This document shows, piece after piece, positions 45,974 to 49,615 of a stretch of 49,615 bases of DNA; the first letter of the stretch is position 1; each line of letters opens with the position of its first letter. This stretch comes from Gonium pectorale. Taxonomy: Eukaryota; Chlorophyta; Chlorophyceae; Chlamydomonadales; Volvocaceae. The stretch covers positions 75,743 through 125,357 of the forward strand of contig LSYV01000093.1 of NCBI GenBank assembly GCA_001584585.1, in the 5' to 3' direction. Position numbers and translations under genes: made by a program. The notes beneath the pieces were generated by a model. That model was given only the letters and a program-made list of their open reading frames with translations, was not told where the DNA came from and did no database searches.

Positions 45974-48900
45974 ATGAGCTCCAGTGCTGCTAGCAAGGGG
46001 AAGAGTAATCCCGTTAATATTCCTGTGCGCGGCGATCGGTACACATTCAGCAAGGATGCAGGGGAGCGGGTCGACTCGGCCCAGGGGCTCACCGCAGCCC
46101 CCTTGAAAGCAGCCCATGCAGCGAGCACAGCCAGCGCGGCTACGCCTAAGGAGTACCTAAAGGAAGCATATAAAACTCTGCTCCTCCTCCTTGGTTGCTC
46201 GGCGATATGGCTGGTCTGCTCGTATGTCGACGCCACCTACACGCCCAGGGACATGAGCTACGTGCCGAGCAAGAGCCTCATCATTTCCTACCAATGGTGC
46301 ATGGTTGGATACGCGTCGAATCTCATCCTAACCCTCATGAAGTGAGTAAACAGGCAAGGGGCGTGCGTGTGGGTTTGGCCAGCGCCGTCAACGCCCTTTG
46401 GCGAGCCACGTTGCCAGCGACAGCTCCCCCCGACATCCAACCGATACATCACACCTGATCACCACCTTCTACGCTGCGTTCCCGAGCCTTTGCCCCGGGC
46501 GTGTCGGGTTCCTGCCACACGTGCCTCGCCAGGTCCCCCCTTCATACGCATGTACCCCGCCGTCGCAGGGTCATCTTTGAGACCAATCGCAGCAAATTGA
46601 AGCTTCACATGGTCAGCTGCTACATCAACATCCTCGCAGCCTCCAGTTACTGCATGCTGTGGACCGGCTTTTCGCCCATCGTCCCGGACGTGCAGAGCTG
46701 CCTGTAAGCAACCGAGGGGTCGATACGGGATACGGGATGCCGGCTTGCCTGGGAAGGACCCTACTCACAACCCCGGCCTCCCCGGCCTTGACGAGTGCAT
46801 GCGACCTCAGCCTTGGAGGAATGGACGTCAGGGGCTGCCACACGGCGGGAACCTGACTCAGCGACAGACACCCATAAAGTCGGCGCGCGCTGTGCTATAT
46901 TGGCTGGGTTGGGAGCAGTGGGCCGCATGTCCCATCGACCGAGCCGGTGCAGGCAGCGTCCTTCAATCCAAGCAAAGCAGCTTGGTGGACGGCTGCGAGG
47001 GCACGCCCATTTTGGCACGCCATCGGAGCCTCCACGACCCTGGCCTCGCCGACTCGCCACCAGATGCTGTCAACGGAGGCCGACTGCCTACGCAGGGCTT
47101 GCTGCCTACACACGGGAGTCCGCTGGGAGCGGCTCCACGCAGCAAGGCAGGCAGCGGCGCCCGGGCCGGCGCAGGTCCCGGGAGCAGCTCACCCGGCTCA
47201 CAGGCACAACCGGAACCCAGCGTCCCTTCCCCGCCTTCCTGCTTCTGAGCTGTCCCCAACCCTGCCGCTTCCTGTGGCCACCTCCCTCCCTTCCCGCCCC
47301 CGTCGGAAGCGCGATGCTCGAAGCACACACCCTCCCTCGCTGCCCCGGCCGCCCCTCCTACAGCTACATTCCCCAGCGCTGGCTGCTCTACTGCTTCACG
47401 GCCCCGGCCATCATCTACATCCTCTGCCAGATCAGCGACTACACGTCGCGCATGCGGGTGTGGGTCATCATGCTCAACGTGAGGAGGGGCGTGGAAGGGC
47501 CGCAGTGATCGTGGAGCGGGTTCGTGGGGCAGGGCATGGCGACGGGGTGGCGGGGCAAAGCCCGGGACAGGGCTCGGGAAGGTAAAGCTATCGGACGTCA
47601 TGCTGGGAGAAGCGGTCCCTCGCGGTGCGGGGGGGAAGGGGCGCCCGTTGCGGGTGCATCGCAGGCAGGAGCTGGTGCAGGTGCGAGTTGGCCGGCGAGG
47701 CGGGGCAGGGGGTCGGAGACAAGAGCCCCAGAGCGGCCTGGCAGGAGGCTGCCGGCGCACCTACCTGTGCCACACGGGGCGTCACTGCGGCGGGATTAGC
47801 CAATGGAGGGTTTATCTGCTGTGCCGGTCCTGGTGCTGGGGCGTTGCTGGCGCGAAACTACCGCCTGGGACAGGGCGACTGCGCTCATGGGCTTGCCCAC
47901 AGCCCCAGACCGGGTACCTCTGTCCTCGACGGCCCAACGCTGCTGGGTGGTAAGGGAGTCCTCGCTCACATTTGGTTCTCGTCCCGCCATCATGCCCCGG
48001 CAGGTGTTTATGCTGGCAGCCGGCGGCCTGGGCACGGTGCCCTGGATCTCGTGGACGCACAAGGGTAGGTGGCCCGTGGCTGGGCGTGGGGCAAGGGAGG
48101 CGGGCGGTCGTAAGGAGGGGCCGGTGCCGGGTAAGGGGAGGAGATAGTCCTGCAGGCCTGCTGGTTCAGGATGGCGCACAGCCGTCCGGGCTTCGATGGT
48201 GGCAGCTGGGAAGCACATGCGGACCCATGGCGGCAGGTCGCGACGGCTGAGCGGATGCCCACGGGCCCTTCTTGTGCGCCAAGTCTGGCTGGTGCGGTCA
48301 CCCATAGGGCGATTGTACCTAAAATGCGATGGCCGTGACGGCAGGGCAGCGGATGGCCGCACGAGCCTAGGCGCTGGGCAGGAAGCCAACGTGGAACTTT
48401 GCTTGGACGATTCCACCCGCCCCCAACCCCACGCCGGGCCGGCCCTGGCCCGCACTGTACGGCAATCAACTGTACCGCACCGTACCGGTTCCCGCCCCCT
48501 CTCGCAGTGTACTGGTACGTCATGTCTTGCGTGCCGTTCCCCTCCATCCTGGTGCACATGTGGCGCATGGTGTCGTCGGCGGTGGACGAGACCATGGACC
48601 CCACCTCCAAGCGGGCCATCAAGTTTATCCGGCTCTTCTCCATCGTGAGCTGGGGCGGGGACCTGTTGGTGTGTGCCTGCGTGTGTTGGGCTGTGTGTGT
48701 GTGTGTGCTGGCGCACCTGGGGGCGGGGGGAAAGATACACGCGCGTACGACGGTTTGGCGAGCTTGATGGGGCTTCGTGGCGGGCGACGGTGGGGGGTGC
48801 GACGTGGAGGGGCTGCGCGGGCGGGCGTGTTGGGCTTGGACGTCTTGGCCTTGGACAGATGCGAGCTTGCGAGGGACGCAGCGCGTCTCTAGGTCCCTTG

Positions 48901-49230
48901 CCTTCCCCTATGGACCTTATCTGCTATGCATCCCCACGCGGCGCCCTAATCCCACCAGTTCCCCTCGTCCCTCGCGTCCTCCGGCCCCCACACCCCGGCC
49001 CCCAGACGACGTGGAACCTGTTTCCGTTCGTGTACTTCGCCGCTATCGACGGCGCGCTGAGCCTGGAGATCAGCGAGCCGCTGTGGGCGGCGCTGGACTG
49101 GCTGACCAAGATGGTCTACAGCTCGAGTCTGATGGAGGCCAATTTTTTCACCATTGCGCAGCGCCGCGAGTTTGCGGTGCGCGCCATCGAGGAGGCCAAC
49201 CGCCTCGCCACCATTCAGCAGCTGTCCACG
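45974..49230 (+). CDS. Enzyme-linked microbial rhodopsin, N-terminal membrane part (partial gene)
   Basis: Six exons join in frame to 347 residues: 45974-46341, 46569-46703, 47364-47478, 48004-48064, 48508-48644, 49006-49230; the gene continues past the window. Helix 0 is TLLLLLGCSAIWLVCSYV, followed by seven rhodopsin helices. Signatures: helix 3 RWLLYCFTAP (Arg173, Thr180, Pro182), helix 6 TTWNLFPFVYF (Trp275, Pro279), helix 7 LDWLTKMVYSSSL with Asp303 and the predicted retinal Schiff-base Lys307. A charged helix follows (AQRREFAVRAIEEANRLATI), like the linker to the kinase in histidine-kinase rhodopsins. An extra N-terminal helix is typical of enzyme-linked rhodopsins. The helix-3 carboxylate (bacteriorhodopsin Asp85) is Leu176 and the Asp96 position is Ile, so it should not pump protons. 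Kinase, receiver or cyclase domains are expected downstream but not seen. A channelrhodopsin is less likely: its Glu-rich helix 2 is missing. Confidence 0.85.
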
Positions 49231-49615
49231 GTGCGCGACTGCGACTTGGGGGGTGGCGTGCGTGGCGTGGCCGTGGCGACACCCCAGGCCCGCTTCCCGC
49301 ACGCACTGAGCGCGGCCATTCTCGGGTGTGCGGTTGCGACGGAGGGGCCGGTCCAGGGCCACCGCGTACTGTATCACCGGGCGGCTCGCGTGCCTCTGAA
49401 AGTGCCTGTTGGGGTCAGGGCGGCCGCGCACGGCGGCACATGGCCTGCGTTCCCCGGCACTCCTACTTGAGCTACCAAAGCACAGCGTCCGGGCGTGTGG
49501 ATGAAGCATGTTCGTGCCCCTTGTGCTGACCGCTTGTGCGTGCGTGTGTTGAAATGAAACGACACATGCGTGCGTGTGTTGAAAAGGAACAACGCATACG
49601 ACGAGCGTAAGCGCG
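49231..49615. other. Intron of the rhodopsin gene, running off the edge
   Basis: It starts gtgcgcgact after the codons for QQLST. The frame stays open for 80 more codons, but the composition is not like the preceding exon, and an acceptor and next exon are not inside the window. Confidence 0.55.
49543..49615 (-). repeat. Family 1 repeat, inverted copy cut by window edge
   Basis: Minus strand reads cgcgcttacgctcgtcgtat, then gcgttgttccttttcaacac, like 31262-31319. A second unit, gtgttgaaatgaaacgac, lies immediately to its left, so the end of the repeat is duplicated in tandem here. Confidence 0.7.

Noticed and set aside
46963..47760. 265-codon minus-strand frame
   Set aside because: Antisense to rhodopsin exon 3 and its introns; no recognisable family.
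47796..48740. 314-codon minus-strand open frame
   Set aside because: Antisense to rhodopsin exons whose splice phases all match; low-complexity protein without a domain.
45974..49230. Channelrhodopsin identity for the rhodopsin gene
   Set aside because: The Glu-rich helix 2 of channelrhodopsins is missing, and an extra N-terminal helix and a kinase-type linker are present.

Overview
The window looks like nuclear DNA of a volvocine green alga (Chlamydomonas/Volvox/Gonium relatives). Evidence: GC-rich DNA, genes broken into many short exons with GT-AG introns, TGTAA-type polyadenylation signals, chloroplast transit peptides, and gene families typical of these algae (enzyme-linked rhodopsin, Clp accessory subunit, REJ-type surface protein). 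No bacterial operons, CRISPR arrays, rRNA or tRNA genes were seen. Most exon borders below were found by hand and tested by reading-frame phase at every junction.

Layout. 1-3116: no gene, several repeats. 3434-20723 (-): one 40-exon gene of about 1237 codons. It encodes a predicted type II membrane protein with a short cytosolic EF-hand tail, one membrane anchor, a long extracellular region of unknown fold, a three-fold VMO-I-like beta-prism and two R-type (ricin B) lectin trefoils. A 492-base assembly gap with identical 294-base flanks interrupts it. 20744-24316: repeats, palindromes, a (TAA)13 microsatellite, no gene. 24317-28274 (-): a REJ-type surface protein with a C-terminal membrane anchor; it has an in-frame stop and may be decaying. 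29233-29828 (+): a two-exon 133-residue protein whose N-terminus copies the histone H3 tail. 32355-34648 (-): RNA polymerase common subunit RPB8, complete in five exons. 36252-37004 (-): intronless chloroplast Clp N-domain protein (ClpT type), divergent from 37222-40035 (+), a five-exon PP28/PDAP1-like phosphoprotein. 41605-43014 (-): intronless plastid cystathionine gamma-synthase. 45974 to beyond the right edge (+): the membrane part of an enzyme-linked microbial rhodopsin, probably a histidine-kinase rhodopsin, with eight predicted helices and no carboxylate at the usual counterion site in helix 3.

The genes do not form one pathway; they are ordinary single-gene units. Themes are light and calcium sensing and surface recognition (rhodopsin, EF-hand lectin protein, REJ protein), with three housekeeping genes (RPB8, CGS, ClpT). 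The most novel items are the EF-hand/VMO-I/R-lectin protein, the rhodopsin lacking its usual counterion, and the H3-tail mimic. Dispersed short repeats, probably remnants of non-autonomous mobile elements, lie between and inside the genes.
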